The notes beneath the pieces are model-generated. The model saw only the letters and a program-made list of their open reading frames with translations. It was not told the origin of the DNA and ran no database searches. A program made the position numbers and the translations under genes. From Bacillota bacterium (GTDB taxonomy: Bacteria; Bacillota; Clostridia; Tissierellales; Tissierellaceae): a stretch of 64,000 nt of DNA. The DNA is taken from positions 77,029 through 141,028 of the forward strand of contig JAEWGC010000006.1 of NCBI GenBank assembly GCA_023388495.1. Reading direction: 5' to 3'. Position 1 is the first letter of the stretch. Each line of letters begins with the position of its first letter. Below, piece after piece: positions 23,867 to 33,689 of this stretch.

Positions 23867-24544
23867 ATGAAAAAAATATTTGATAATGATTGGCAGGAAT
23901 TATTAGAAGGCGAGATGCAGAAGGAATACTATCAGAAGCTTAGGGGGTTCTTGATTAAAGAATATAACACTACAACAATATATCCAGATATGCATGATAT
24001 ATTTAATGCACTTCATTATACAGCTTATAAAGACGTCAAGGTGGTTATATTAGGTCAGGACCCGTATCATGGGCCAAATCAAGCTTATGGGCTAAGCTTT
24101 TCTGTAAAACCAGGGGTTAGGATACCACCTTCATTGGTTAATATCTATAAGGAATTAAGAGATGATTTAGGTTGTTATATACCAAATAACGGCACATTAA
24201 CGAAATGGGCTAAGGAGGGAGTACTACTATTAAACACTTCCTTAACCGTAAGGGCCGGAGAAGCTAATTCTCATAGCAGGATTGGCTGGGAGATATTTAC
24301 AGATCATATAATTAAATTATTAAATGATAGAGAAGAGCCTATAGTGTTTATTTTATGGGGGAGTAATGCTATAAAAAAAGAAGCACTTATAACTAATTCT
24401 AAGCATTATATCATAAAATCAGTTCATCCTAGTCCCTTATCGGCTAGTAGAGGATTTTTTGGTTCAAAACCTTTTTCTAAGACTAATAAGTTTTTAGAAT
24501 CCATAGGGAAAAAGCCTATAGACTGGCAAATTGAGAATATCTAG
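23867..24544 (+). CDS. ung: Uracil-DNA glycosylase, family 1
   Basis: 225 aa. The water-activating motif LGQDPYHGPNQAYGLSFSV and the minor-groove loop HPSPLSASRGFFGS are intact, so it should excise uracil from DNA. AGGAGG precedes the ATG. Directly follows alr, probably cotranscribed. Confidence 0.96.
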   Translation: MKKIFDNDWQELLEGEMQKEYYQKLRGFLIKEYNTTTIYPDMHDIFNALHYTAYKDVKVVILGQDPYHGPNQAYGLSFSVKPGVRIPPSLVNIYKELRDDLGCYIPNNGTLTKWAKEGVLLLNTSLTVRAGEANSHSRIGWEIFTDHIIKLLNDREEPIVFILWGSNAIKKEALITNSKHYIIKSVHPSPLSASRGFFGSKPFSKTNKFLESIGKKPIDWQIENI

Positions 24545-24575
24545 ATTTTTCCTTCAGATTTGATAAAAAAATAAC

Positions 24576-24603
24576 TTGATATTAATATAAAACATGGTAT
24601 CAT
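24576..24603 (+). promoter_or_regulatory. Promoter of the acetate transporter gene
   Basis: TTGATA, 16-nt spacer, TATCAT; 35 nt before the start codon. Confidence 0.55.
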
Positions 24604-24637
24604 ATATAAGGCTATATTAATTATTAAGGAGGATTTT

Positions 24638-25252
24638 ATGGAAAAGATTCACACGGAAAATGTAAAAATTGTTAATGCAGATCCATCAGCTTTAGGCTTA
24701 TTTGGATTAGCAATGGTCACATTAGTAGCATCATCACAAAAGTTAGGTATCACACAAGGATTATCATTAGTAATACCATGGGCAATATTTTTAGGTGCCT
24801 TTGCTCAATTATTAACTTGTATCATTGATTCAAAAAGAAACAATACTTTTGGTACAGCTGCATTTGGAGCCTACGGATTTTTCTGGTTAGGTGTTGCTAT
24901 GTCTTGGATGATAAATATGGGTGTGTTTGGACAAGCTTTAGCAAGAAGTGTAGATACAAAACAATTAGGATTTGCATTTTTAGGATATTTAATTTTTACA
25001 ATTTTTATGACAATAGGTGCTATGGAAACACATAAGGTATTATTTTTAATATTCTTCTTTATAGACCTATTATTCATTGGGTTAACTCTTGATTCCTTTG
25101 GTATTATGGGGGAATTTCCACATAAATTAGCAGCATATTCAGAGCTTATTATCTCCATACTATCATTCTACGGTTCAGGAGCATCAGTATTAAACGAACA
25201 CTTTGGAAAAACATTCTTACCAGTAGGTAAACCATTTGGAATATTTAAATAG
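24638..25252 (+). CDS. Acetate/succinate permease, GPR1/FUN34/YaaH (SatP) family
   Basis: 204 aa with six hydrophobic helices. The N-terminal NADPSALGLFGLAMVTL is the family signature (NPAPLGL in other members). Forms channels for acetate or succinate. In a fermenter that makes acetate, export or uptake are both possible. Single gene. Confidence 0.9.
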   Translation: MEKIHTENVKIVNADPSALGLFGLAMVTLVASSQKLGITQGLSLVIPWAIFLGAFAQLLTCIIDSKRNNTFGTAAFGAYGFFWLGVAMSWMINMGVFGQALARSVDTKQLGFAFLGYLIFTIFMTIGAMETHKVLFLIFFFIDLLFIGLTLDSFGIMGEFPHKLAAYSELIISILSFYGSGASVLNEHFGKTFLPVGKPFGIFK

Positions 25253-25420
25253 TTTGCAATAATTCTATTGCATAGTTTTAGAATTAGAATTATACTATTA
25301 ATATCAAATAAGATTTAAAATTGAAAGATTACTAATCGAGTAAACAACATTTCCTCTTTTACGCAATATTTTGATTTTATTTTAAATCTTATATAATAAA
25401 TGTAAAGGAGGAATGTTGAT

Positions 25421-25594
25421 ATGGCAGATAAGACAATTAAATGTAAAGACTGTGGAACAGACTTTGTTTTCACAGAAAGAGAGCAAGAATTCTACAAGGA
25501 AAAAGGTTTCGATAACGAACCTCAAAGATGTGCAGATTGTAGAAAAAAGAGAAAACAAGAAAAAGGTAACAACAATAGAGGATTTAGAAGATAA
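25421..25594 (+). CDS. Small zinc-ribbon protein
   Basis: 57 aa. Two CxxC pairs (CKDCGTDF and CADCRKKR) flank EREQEFYKEKGF, the pattern of the probable zinc-ribbon family common in clostridia. The tail is basic and Gly/Asn-rich, suggesting nucleic-acid contact. AAAGGAGG lies upstream of ATG 25421. A longer overlapping frame in the same place is a shadow. Function unknown. Confidence 0.85.
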   Translation: MADKTIKCKDCGTDFVFTEREQEFYKEKGFDNEPQRCADCRKKRKQEKGNNNRGFRR

Positions 25595-25599
25595 TAAAT

Positions 25600-25629
25600 A
25601 TGACAGGGAGATCTCCCTGTCATTATTTT
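25600..25629. terminator. Bidirectional terminator
   Basis: Perfect 24-nt inverted repeat (12-nt arms, core AGGGAGATCTCCCT) followed by TATTTTTTA. Confidence 0.85.
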
Positions 25630-25929
25630 TTACCTCATATTGTTAAATAAAATTAATTCAACTACCTTAGTTAATACCAAGATGCAAGGAATGCCAATAT
25701 AAAATTTCTTTTTACTTAGTTTATGTTTGAAAATTACCATACCTATTAAAGAGCCTATGGAACCACCGAAAAAAGATACCGCCAGTAAAGATGATTCAGA
25801 GATTCGCCATTCCTTCTTTTCGGCCTTATTTTTATCTATACCAAATAAGATAAAAGAAATAAGATTAATGGAGACTAAATAAACTAAGATAAATATTTCC
25901 TTGTTATTAAAATTTGAAATAAAACTCAT
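25630..25929 (-). CDS. DUF1294 membrane protein
   Basis: 99 aa with two or three hydrophobic helices. FGIDKNKAEKKEWRISESSLL and FFGGSIGSLIGMVIFKHK are the DUF1294 signature. Function unknown. It lies 1 nt after the DUF4438 gene on the same strand and is probably cotranscribed. Confidence 0.85.
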   Translation of the reverse strand: MSFISNFNNKEIFILVYLVSINLISFILFGIDKNKAEKKEWRISESSLLAVSFFGGSIGSLIGMVIFKHKLSKKKFYIGIPCILVLTKVVELILFNNMR

Positions 25930-25930
25930 T

Positions 25931-26797
25931 TTATTTTACACCAAGATAGTTTGCTATATTAGCATCTTCAGTTTTTATTCCCTTTATCTTAGATGTTTTG
26001 CAGCTTAAAAGTCCAGTAACTCCAGGACCATGTCCTGCTAATATACAATTACTGTGTACTACAACACCAATAGTTACGGCACCTTTTAGATATTGACGAC
26101 CGTAGGTATTATCGCAGTCCCTCAAAAGAACTAAGTCACCAAATCTAAGTTTATCTAATCCATATTTTTCTACTTCTTCTTTATCGCCAGTAGTTATATC
26201 ATAATCTCCACTAAAGCTAGTAGCACTGCCGATTCCTGATCCCATTAAATGGGCAGGCACTTCAGCTGCTATAGGAACTTCTAGTTCTCTGTTGTCATTT
26301 TCCTTAATACCCATTTTTTCGAACAAATTAGGATCAAGATTCATTACTACTACATCATCGTGACCTTCAATTTTAAGTCCTTGTCCGTTGGCTTTAATAA
26401 GGATAGTGTCATTTATAGCCATTTTTTCTAAGTCTTCCTGTGAGAAATAAATCATAACGTGTTCAATTCCCCCATGCATTCCGGTAACAAATCCTTTAGC
26501 GCCCTTTGCATCTCCAGATACTACCCTAGCCTCATTGCCTACGCAGGATAGAACCATTAGAGCTCTGTTTTCTGCTACATCTTCATTTCTAATACTTACT
26601 CCTGGCTCCACATGGTCTCCTACAAGGTCCATACAGGAATCGCCTATTTGAAAATTGTATGTAATTCCTCCAGTAGCATGTAATATCATAGGCTTACCAT
26701 CATGGCTTATTCTATAAGGGCTTGGTCCCATTATAGGACTATGAATTTTACCTTGTACTGACTGAATTACTAATTTATCTTTGTTAATTTTTAACAA
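25931..26797 (-). CDS. DUF4438 protein
   Basis: 288 aa soluble protein. Conserved stretches include HSPIMGPSPYRI, HATGGITYNFQIGDSC and HSNCILAGHGPGVTGLL. This is the DUF4438 family of clostridia and Thermotoga, structurally known but functionally unassigned. Cys/His near the C-terminus could bind a ligand. GGGAGGG upstream of ATG 26797. Confidence 0.82.
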   Translation of the reverse strand: MLKINKDKLVIQSVQGKIHSPIMGPSPYRISHDGKPMILHATGGITYNFQIGDSCMDLVGDHVEPGVSIRNEDVAENRALMVLSCVGNEARVVSGDAKGAKGFVTGMHGGIEHVMIYFSQEDLEKMAINDTILIKANGQGLKIEGHDDVVVMNLDPNLFEKMGIKENDNRELEVPIAAEVPAHLMGSGIGSATSFSGDYDITTGDKEEVEKYGLDKLRFGDLVLLRDCDNTYGRQYLKGAVTIGVVVHSNCILAGHGPGVTGLLSCKTSKIKGIKTEDANIANYLGVK

Positions 26798-26935
26798 ATA
26801 AATCCCTCCCTTTTATTATATATAATAAATTATACTACATAAATCAGAAAAAAATATGGGTTTATATAAAAATATTTAGGGAATCGAAGTTAAAAAATCA
26901 TCATATTTTCAAAGAAGTTTACATAATCGATAATA

Positions 26936-26964
26936 TTGACAAAATATACTTAATATTATAAAAT
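26936..26964 (+). promoter_or_regulatory. Sigma-A promoter of the formate dehydrogenase operon
   Basis: TTGACA (26936-26941), 17-nt spacer, TAAAAT (26959-26964). It lies 159 nt upstream of the first gene, leaving a long leader. Confidence 0.65.
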
Positions 26965-26968
26965 AATG

Positions 26969-27094
26969 GTGTTTATTAAATAGCACTATACCTACTTAAG
27001 GCTTATAAACAAACTTAATAAATGACATAGAAAAATAGAATGTAAATTCGATAAACACTACTATAGACAGCAACAATATTTGCTGTCTATTTTC
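26969..27094 (+). ncRNA. Structured leader of the formate dehydrogenase operon
   Basis: GTGTTTAT (26969-26976) can pair with ATAAACAC (27051-27058), closing about 75 nt. An 11-bp hairpin with 6-nt loop follows at 27063-27090 and runs into TTTTC, so it can terminate transcription. This looks like a riboswitch-type leader, but it matches no class I recognise. The gap 26798-27122 holds nothing else. Confidence 0.45.
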
Positions 27095-27122
27095 AAGTAT
27101 TACTTAAAAGGGAGGGTTATGT

Positions 27123-27620
27123 ATGGGGTTTATATTTGATTTAGAAAAGAACAAAGAAAAAATCCAAGAGTTTAAAGATTTTATTAGGGAGAATAAGGAC
27201 AAGCAAGGAGTGTTGATGCCTGTATTACAGGAAGCACAAGGAAAGTTTGGCTATTTACCTAAAGAGGTTTTAGGAATTATATCTAAGGATTTAAATATTC
27301 CATTATCAGAGATATATGGAGTAGTTACTTTTTATTCTCAATTCTCCTTAATACCTAAGGGAGAATTTAAGATTGGAGTTTGTTTAGGAACTGCTTGTTA
27401 TGTAAAAGGTTCTCAAGAATTACTCAATAAGGTTATGGGAGAATTAGGGATTGAATCAGGACAAACAACACCAGATATGAAATTTTCTTTAACGGCTACT
27501 AGATGTATTGGAGCATGTGGGTTAGCACCAGTTTTATCCATAAATGACGATGTATATGGCAGATTAAAGCCAGAAGATGTAAAAGGTATACTAGATAAGT
27601 ATAGAAATATGGAGGTGTAG
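27123..27620 (+). CDS. NuoE-like [2Fe-2S] subunit of the formate dehydrogenase complex
   Basis: 165 aa thioredoxin-like ferredoxin. The four cluster Cys are in VCLGTACYVKGS and TRCIGACGLAP. Together with the next two genes it forms the NuoEFG-like module used by electron-bifurcating formate dehydrogenases and hydrogenases to reach NAD and ferredoxin (HylC/HydC type). GGGAGGG precedes the start, and the next gene begins 2 nt after the stop. Confidence 0.9.
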   Translation: MGFIFDLEKNKEKIQEFKDFIRENKDKQGVLMPVLQEAQGKFGYLPKEVLGIISKDLNIPLSEIYGVVTFYSQFSLIPKGEFKIGVCLGTACYVKGSQELLNKVMGELGIESGQTTPDMKFSLTATRCIGACGLAPVLSINDDVYGRLKPEDVKGILDKYRNMEV

Positions 27621-27622
27621 TC

Positions 27623-29512
27623 ATGACCACAGTTAATGAATTAATGAAAATCAAAGAAGAAGCTTTAAATAGAATAAAACTTCGTCAATCAGAAATAGGG
27701 AAGGAATTTATAGAAGAAGTTCATGGATTTAAGAAGCACCACATTTTAGTCTGTGGTGGAACGGGATGCCATTCAGGTGGTGGAGATAAGATAAAAGAGT
27801 TAATAGAAGAAAAGGTAAGAGAAAAGGGACTTGATAAGGATATTCAAGTAGTACTTACAGGATGTTTTGGCTTATGTGAATCAGGCCCAAATATTGTAGT
27901 ATACCCTGAGGGTGTATTTTATAGCCATGTTACATTAGAAGATGTTGAAGAAATCGTAGAAGAGCATATAGTAAAAGGTCATATAGTAAGAAGAAGGTTG
28001 TTTAAGGAATCCTTCGTAGAAGATAAAATTAAGCCTGTTAGCGAAGTTAATTTTTATAAAAAACAAACTAGAATTGCCCTTAGAAATTGTGGGGTTATAG
28101 CTCCAGAAGATATAGAAGAATACATAGCACTTGATGGATATTCAGCCCTAGCAAAAATAATAACTGAAATGACTCAAGAAGAAGTAATAAAAGCCATGAA
28201 GGATTCTAACTTGCGTGGTAGAGGTGGTGCAGGATTCCCAGCAGGAAGAAAGTGGGAAGAAGCATATAAATACGATGCAGACCAGAAATATGTAATTTGT
28301 AATGCAGATGAGGGAGACCCTGGTGCATTTATGGATAGATCAATATTAGAAGGGGACCCACACTCAGTACTTGAGGCCATGGCTATAGCAGGTTATGCTA
28401 TAGGTGCTGATCAAGGATTTATCTATGTTAGAGCGGAATATCCAATAGCAGTAGAGAGATTACAGGTGGCTATAAAGCAAGCCAGAGAATATGGATTATT
28501 AGGAAAAAACATATTAGGTACAGACTTTAATTTTGATATAGAGCTTAGACTTGGAGCAGGGGCTTTCGTATGTGGTGAAGGTACAGCACTTATGGAATCC
28601 ATAGAAGGAAGAAGAGGTATGCCAAGGACTAAAATCCATAGAACAGCTCATAAGGGTTTATGGCAAAAACCAACCATCATAAATAATGTAGAGACTCTTG
28701 CAAATGTACCAATTATATTCCAAAAGGGAGTAGAATGGTTTAGAAATATTGGTACTGAAAAGTCACCAGGAACTAAGGTTTTTGCACTAGGTGGAAAAAT
28801 CGAAAATACAGGATTAGTGGAAATACCAATGGGTATGACCCTAAGAGAAATTGTATTTGATATTGGTGGAGGAATACCAAATGGCAAGGCATTTAAGGCC
28901 GTGCAAACTGGTGGACCTTCAGGAGGTTGTATACCAGCTGAGTATCTAGATACATCAGTAGATTTTGAATCTCTAGGAGAATTAGGCTCAATTATGGGTT
29001 CTGGCGGAATGGTTGTAATGGATGAAACCAATTGTATGGTTGATATAGCTAGATTTTTCCTTGACTTTACTGTAGAGGAATCCTGTGGTAAATGTGTGCC
29101 ATGTAGAGAAGGTACAAAGAGGATGCTTGAAATACTAGAGAGAATTACAGAAGGTAAGGGAGAAGAAGGAGATATAGAAAGATTAGAAAGTTTATCTGAA
29201 ACTATTAGCTCTGCTTCTTTATGTGGACTTGGGCAAACAGCTGCAAATCCGGTAATTACTACTTTGAAATATTTTAGAGATGAGTATGAGGCTCATATAA
29301 GAGATAAAAAATGTCCGGCAGGTAGCTGTCAAGCACTTCTAGAGTACTATATTACAGATAAATGTATAGGATGTACTAAATGTGCTAGAAATTGTCCAGT
29401 AACTTGCATAGATGGTAAGGTAAAAGAAAGACATGTAATAGATACTGATAAATGTATTAAATGTGGTAATTGTGCCTCAGTATGTCCAGTGGGAGCAGTA
29501 ATTAAGAGATAG
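27623..29512 (+). CDS. NuoF-like FMN/NADH subunit of the formate dehydrogenase complex
   Basis: 629 aa. An N-terminal thioredoxin-like [2Fe-2S] domain (VCGGTGCHSGG, LTGCFGLCESGP) precedes the NuoF core with its NADH/FMN site (LRGRGGAGFPAGRKW, NADEGDPGAFMDR). A [4Fe-4S] site SCGKCVPCREGT and two C-terminal CxxCxxCxxxCP clusters follow. This HydB/HylB architecture carries the bifurcating flavin. NAD-reactive subunit of the complex. Confidence 0.93.
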   Translation: MTTVNELMKIKEEALNRIKLRQSEIGKEFIEEVHGFKKHHILVCGGTGCHSGGGDKIKELIEEKVREKGLDKDIQVVLTGCFGLCESGPNIVVYPEGVFYSHVTLEDVEEIVEEHIVKGHIVRRRLFKESFVEDKIKPVSEVNFYKKQTRIALRNCGVIAPEDIEEYIALDGYSALAKIITEMTQEEVIKAMKDSNLRGRGGAGFPAGRKWEEAYKYDADQKYVICNADEGDPGAFMDRSILEGDPHSVLEAMAIAGYAIGADQGFIYVRAEYPIAVERLQVAIKQAREYGLLGKNILGTDFNFDIELRLGAGAFVCGEGTALMESIEGRRGMPRTKIHRTAHKGLWQKPTIINNVETLANVPIIFQKGVEWFRNIGTEKSPGTKVFALGGKIENTGLVEIPMGMTLREIVFDIGGGIPNGKAFKAVQTGGPSGGCIPAEYLDTSVDFESLGELGSIMGSGGMVVMDETNCMVDIARFFLDFTVEESCGKCVPCREGTKRMLEILERITEGKGEEGDIERLESLSETISSASLCGLGQTAANPVITTLKYFRDEYEAHIRDKKCPAGSCQALLEYYITDKCIGCTKCARNCPVTCIDGKVKERHVIDTDKCIKCGNCASVCPVGAVIKR

Positions 29513-29525
29513 ATAAGGAGGTTAA

Positions 29526-30503
29526 ATGATGAAGAGTGTAACTCTTACAATAGATGGGCAAAGAGTAATGGTACCTGAAGATTATTCAATAATCCAAGCT
29601 GCAAAAGAACTTGGTATAGAGATACCGGCACTTTGCTACGACCCAAATCTAGAAGTAGTATCAGCTTGTAGATTATGTATAGTTGAAATAGAAGGAAGTA
29701 GAAAACTTGAAACCTCCTGTTCTGTTAAAGTAAAAGAAGGTATGGTTGTAAATACTGAAACTGAAAAAGTAGTAAATGCAAGACGAGATATTTTACAACT
29801 TTTATTAGATAGTCATCCAAATGATTGTTTAACTTGCCAAAAAGCAGGAGAGTGTTTACTACAGAAATATGCCTATAGATATGATGTTAAGTTTAGGGAA
29901 CATGATGGTGCTATGAGGCCAGAACTTATAGATACTTCAAGTCCATATATATTAAAAGATGATAGTAAATGTATTCTATGTGGAAAATGTGTTAGAACTT
30001 GTTCACAGGTAAAAGGTGAAAGGGAAGTTTTATCCTTTGCTGGAAGAGGATATAACACTAGAATAGTTTTAGATGCTGATCAAACTTTTGCAGCTTCTAA
30101 ATGTGTATCCTGTAATAGATGCGTAACAGTTTGTCCTGTAGGAGCATTAGTAGACAAGAGATTAATGGGTAAAACAAGAATCTGGAATGCAGAGGTTAAC
30201 ACTGTAAACTGTAAGGTGTGTCAATATGGCTGTGAATTTGAAGTATTATCTAACAAGGATAAAAATATTGCAGTGAGAGCTAAATCACCTTCAAATGGTA
30301 GACCCCTATGTTTAAAAGGAAGATTAACTACTGAATTGGCGCATGTTGACAATCCGGATAAACCTTATAGAAAGATAGGCGGAAAATTTGTTGAATCTAG
30401 CTGGGCTAAAGCTTTAGGGTTAGTAGATATAATGGAAAAGATGGAAAAAATCGAAACTGCCGAGAAGGATAACAACTTCAGGAGGGAAGAAGATGAAGAA
30501 TAA
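29526..30503 (+). CDS. NuoG/FdhA-like iron-sulfur subunit lacking the catalytic domain
   Basis: 325 aa. In order: [2Fe-2S] ferredoxin (YDPNLEVVSACRLC), a His-Cys [4Fe-4S] region (HPNDCLTCQKAGEC), two [4Fe-4S] sites (CILCGKCVRTC, CVSCNRCVTVCP), then only the first [4Fe-4S]-binding part of a molybdopterin domain (CKVCQYGCEFEV). It is parallel to the N-terminal half of the Sec-formate dehydrogenase below but stops before the catalytic part. It likely wires electrons between FdhA and the NuoF subunit (HylA-like). Charged C-terminal tail. Confidence 0.88.
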   Translation: MMKSVTLTIDGQRVMVPEDYSIIQAAKELGIEIPALCYDPNLEVVSACRLCIVEIEGSRKLETSCSVKVKEGMVVNTETEKVVNARRDILQLLLDSHPNDCLTCQKAGECLLQKYAYRYDVKFREHDGAMRPELIDTSSPYILKDDSKCILCGKCVRTCSQVKGEREVLSFAGRGYNTRIVLDADQTFAASKCVSCNRCVTVCPVGALVDKRLMGKTRIWNAEVNTVNCKVCQYGCEFEVLSNKDKNIAVRAKSPSNGRPLCLKGRLTTELAHVDNPDKPYRKIGGKFVESSWAKALGLVDIMEKMEKIETAEKDNNFRREEDEE

Positions 30504-30948
30504 TGATATTAAGTCCATAATAAAATTTGCTGTTGAAAATGAAGTAGAAGCATATGAGTTTTATATGGGGGCAACAAATAAAGTCAAAGACCAACATCTT
30601 AAGGAAACCTTCCAAGAACTAGCTAAAGAAGAATTGGAGCATAAGAAGTTTTTAGAAGAATTTTTAGCTAGTGATGTAGAACGTATAGAAATAAATGGAA
30701 CAATTGATTATAAAATAGCTGAAACCATAGATAAGCCAAAGTTAACTGTAGAAATGAGTTTTTCTGATGCAATTGCTTTAGCAATAAAGAATGAAGAAGA
30801 GGCTATGGTAATGTATAAAAATCTAGCTGATATTTGTATTGATGAAGAGCAGAAAAAAATCTTTCTTGGACTTATGAAGATGGAACAAATGCACAAGGCT
30901 AAATTGGAAGACATTTATATTAATGTGGCCTATGCAGAAGTTTGGTAG
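30493..30948 (+). CDS. Ferritin-like (rubrerythrin-type) di-iron protein
   Basis: 151 aa, all-helical. Two paired Glu/ExxH-like motifs (ENEVEAYEFY, EELEHKKF, NEEEAMVMY, EQMHKAKL) indicate a di-iron ferritin-like domain with no rubredoxin part. It overlaps the preceding gene by 11 nt and is embedded between two formate dehydrogenase genes. It may protect the oxygen-sensitive Sec/Fe-S complex or store iron; role inferred. Confidence 0.82.
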   Translation: MKNNDIKSIIKFAVENEVEAYEFYMGATNKVKDQHLKETFQELAKEELEHKKFLEEFLASDVERIEINGTIDYKIAETIDKPKLTVEMSFSDAIALAIKNEEEAMVMYKNLADICIDEEQKKIFLGLMKMEQMHKAKLEDIYINVAYAEVW

Positions 30949-30990
30949 TATTTAATATTCGATGTTTTAATCAAGCCTGGAGGTGAAGAT

Positions 30991-33672
30991 ATGGTTACAT
31001 TTACTATAAATGGTAAAGAAGTTACAGTAAAAGATGGAATTTCAATCTTAGAAGCTGCTAGAGAAAATGGAGTAGATATTCCTACTTTATGCTATGATAA
31101 GGAACTTACAGCCTTTGGTGGTTGTAGGCTATGCGTAGTAGAAGTAGAAGGCTCTAATAAACTTGTAGCATCATGTTCAGAGAAGGCAAGAGAAGGAATG
31201 GTAGTATATACTGAGTCTGAAAGAGTGGTTAAGGTACGTAGAGATATTTTGGACTTATTATATTCAAACCATCCCAAGGATTGTTTAACATGCCATAAAT
31301 CGGGAGAGTGTGGGCTTCAAGATTTATGTTATAGATATGGAATTAAAGAAGGTTCTTATAAGGGAGAAGTAAAGAAATATGCAATAGATAGTTTAAATCC
31401 TGTTATAGAAAGAGACCAAAGCAAATGTATACTATGTGGAAAATGTGTAAGAGTATGTAAAGAGATACAAGTTACATCAGCCATTGATTTTTCACAAAGA
31501 GGTTTTAAATCTAAGATTACAACTGGTTTCGATAACCCTATTGATTATAAGAACTGTAGACTATGTGGTCAGTGCATTACAGCATGTCCTACTGGTGCTC
31601 TTATAAATAAACAATTGAAAGGTGTTAGACCATGGGAGGTTAAAAAGGTTCGCACCACTTGTCCATTCTGTGGAACAGGATGTAATTTTGATTTGAATGT
31701 AAAAGATGGAAAGGTAGTAGGAGTAACTCCTAATCCAGATTCACCAGTAAACGGAAAATCCCTCTGTGTTAAAGGGAGATATCACATAGACTTTATAAAT
31801 AGTCCAGATAGAATCACAAAGCCTTTAATAAAGAAAAATGGAGAATTTGTGGAATCAAGCTGGGAAGAGGCGATGACATTAGTAGCAACTAATCTTAGGA
31901 AAGCAAAAGATGAATATGGTTCAGATTCAATAGCTGGATTAAGCTCAGCACGTTGTACTAATGAGGATAACTTCGTATTTCAAAAGATGATGAGGTCTGT
32001 AATAGGTACCAATAACGTAGACCACTGTGCTCGAACCTGACATGCCCCAACAGTTGCAGGTCTTGCAACAACATTAGGAAGTGGAGCTATGTCAAACTCT
32101 ATTAGAGAAGTAGAAGGAAATGAGGTATTATTCATTATTGGATCTAATGCTACAGAAGCTCATCCTATAATCGGAAATAAAATGAAAAAAGCAGCTAAAA
32201 ATGGTTCGAAGCTTATAGTAATAGATCCACGTCGTACAGAACTTGCAGAAATGGCTACTATATGGTTACCTTTAAATTCAGGTACAGATGCGGCTTTAGT
32301 AAATGGATTAATGCATATTATAGTAAAAGAAGGATGGCATGATAAGGAGTTTATAGAAAGTCGTTGTACAGGATTTGAAAATGTATTAGAAATAATAGAG
32401 AAATATCCACCAGAGGTAGTAGAGAGAATAACAGGAATACCTGAAGAGATGCTATATGAAACTGCTAAATTATATACTAGTACTAAAAAGGCAGGAATAT
32501 TCTATACTCTAGGTATAACAGAACATACTACAGGAACAGCTAATGTTATGAATCTTGCAAATCTTGCTATGCTAACAGGACATCTTGGTATAGAAAATGC
32601 GGGAATAAATCCTTTACGTGGACAAAACAATGTTCAAGGAGCATGTGATATGGGAGCACTCCCTAATACATTCCCAGGATATCAAAATTTAGCTGATAAT
32701 AAAAATATAGAATTCTTTGAGGAATTCTGGAATGTAAAATTAAATCCTAATAATGGTCTTAGAATACCAGAGATGTTAGATGAGGCTTTGGCAGGAAATG
32801 TTAAAGCAATGTACGTTATGGGAGAAGACCCAGTGCTAACGGATCCAGATGCAAATCATGTTAAGAAATCCTTAGAAAACTTAGACTTTCTTGTAGTTCA
32901 GGATTTATTCTTAACTGAAACAGCTAAATTTGCTGATGTAATTCTTCCGGCAACATCCTATGCAGAGAAAGATGGTACATTTACAAATACGGAAAGAAGA
33001 GTACAAAGAGTTAGAAAAGCTGTGGAGGCTCCAGGAGAGTGTAGATTAGATTGGGAAATATTATGTGATGTAGCTAAAAGACTAGGTGGCAGTGGGTTTG
33101 ATTATAAAAATTCAGAAGAAATATTTAATGAGATAAGACAAACAACACCTAGCTATAGAGGTATAACTTACGAAAGAATAGATAAGGTAGGGTTACAATG
33201 GCCATGTCCAACTGAAAACCATCCAGGAACTCAATATCTTCATAAGGGAACATTCCCAAGAGGAAAAGGATGGATGATTCCAGTTGAATATGAAGAGCCA
33301 GCAGAGCTTACATGTGAAGACTATCCAATACTTCTTTCCACGGGAAGAATGTTATACCATTATAATATAATGACTAGACATTCTAAAAAACTAGACGATA
33401 TAAGACCTTACGAACTTGCAGAAATGAACCCTATAGATGCTGAAAAACTAGGAGTAAAAGAAGAAGATTTTATAAGAGTAACTTCAAGACGAGGTTCTAT
33501 ATTAACAAGGATAACTATAACTGATAAGGTTAAGCCAGGAATGATGTTTATGACATTCCACTATAAAGAGTCTCCAGTAAATGAATTAACTAACTCTGCC
33601 TTTGACCCTATTACTAAAACAGCTGAATATAAGATATCTGCCGTAAGAGTAGAAAAAGTTGAAAATATATAA
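30991..33672 (+). CDS. fdhA: Selenocysteine formate dehydrogenase catalytic subunit (UGA read as Sec)
   Basis: 893 aa when UGA 32038-32040 is read as Sec 350, in DHCART-Sec-HAPTVAGL, the classic formate dehydrogenase active site. N-terminal [2Fe-2S] and [4Fe-4S] domains match those of the 325 aa subunit. The Mo/W-bisPGD core follows (TCPFCGTGCNF, GINPLRGQNNVQGACDMG). The C-terminal cofactor domain ends with FHYKESPVNELT. Oxidises formate or reduces CO2. ORF callers split it at the UGA. mogA and mobA follow, supplying its cofactor. Confidence 0.96.
32038..32069 (+). other. UGA-Sec codon and SECIS hairpin of fdhA
   Basis: Stem GTTGC (32053-32057) pairs with GCAAC (32065-32069) around AGGTCTT. 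The loop contains GGUCU as in the E. coli fdhF SECIS. Confidence 0.9.
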
Positions 33673-33689
33673 TACTTGGAGTGGTCAAA

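Noticed and set aside
25413..25646. 77-aa frame over the zinc-ribbon gene
   Set aside because: Shadow frame; the 57-aa frame has the ribosome site and both CxxC pairs.
32038..32040. UGA in fdhA splitting it into two genes
   Set aside because: Classic Sec formate dehydrogenase active site with GGUCU loop hairpin.
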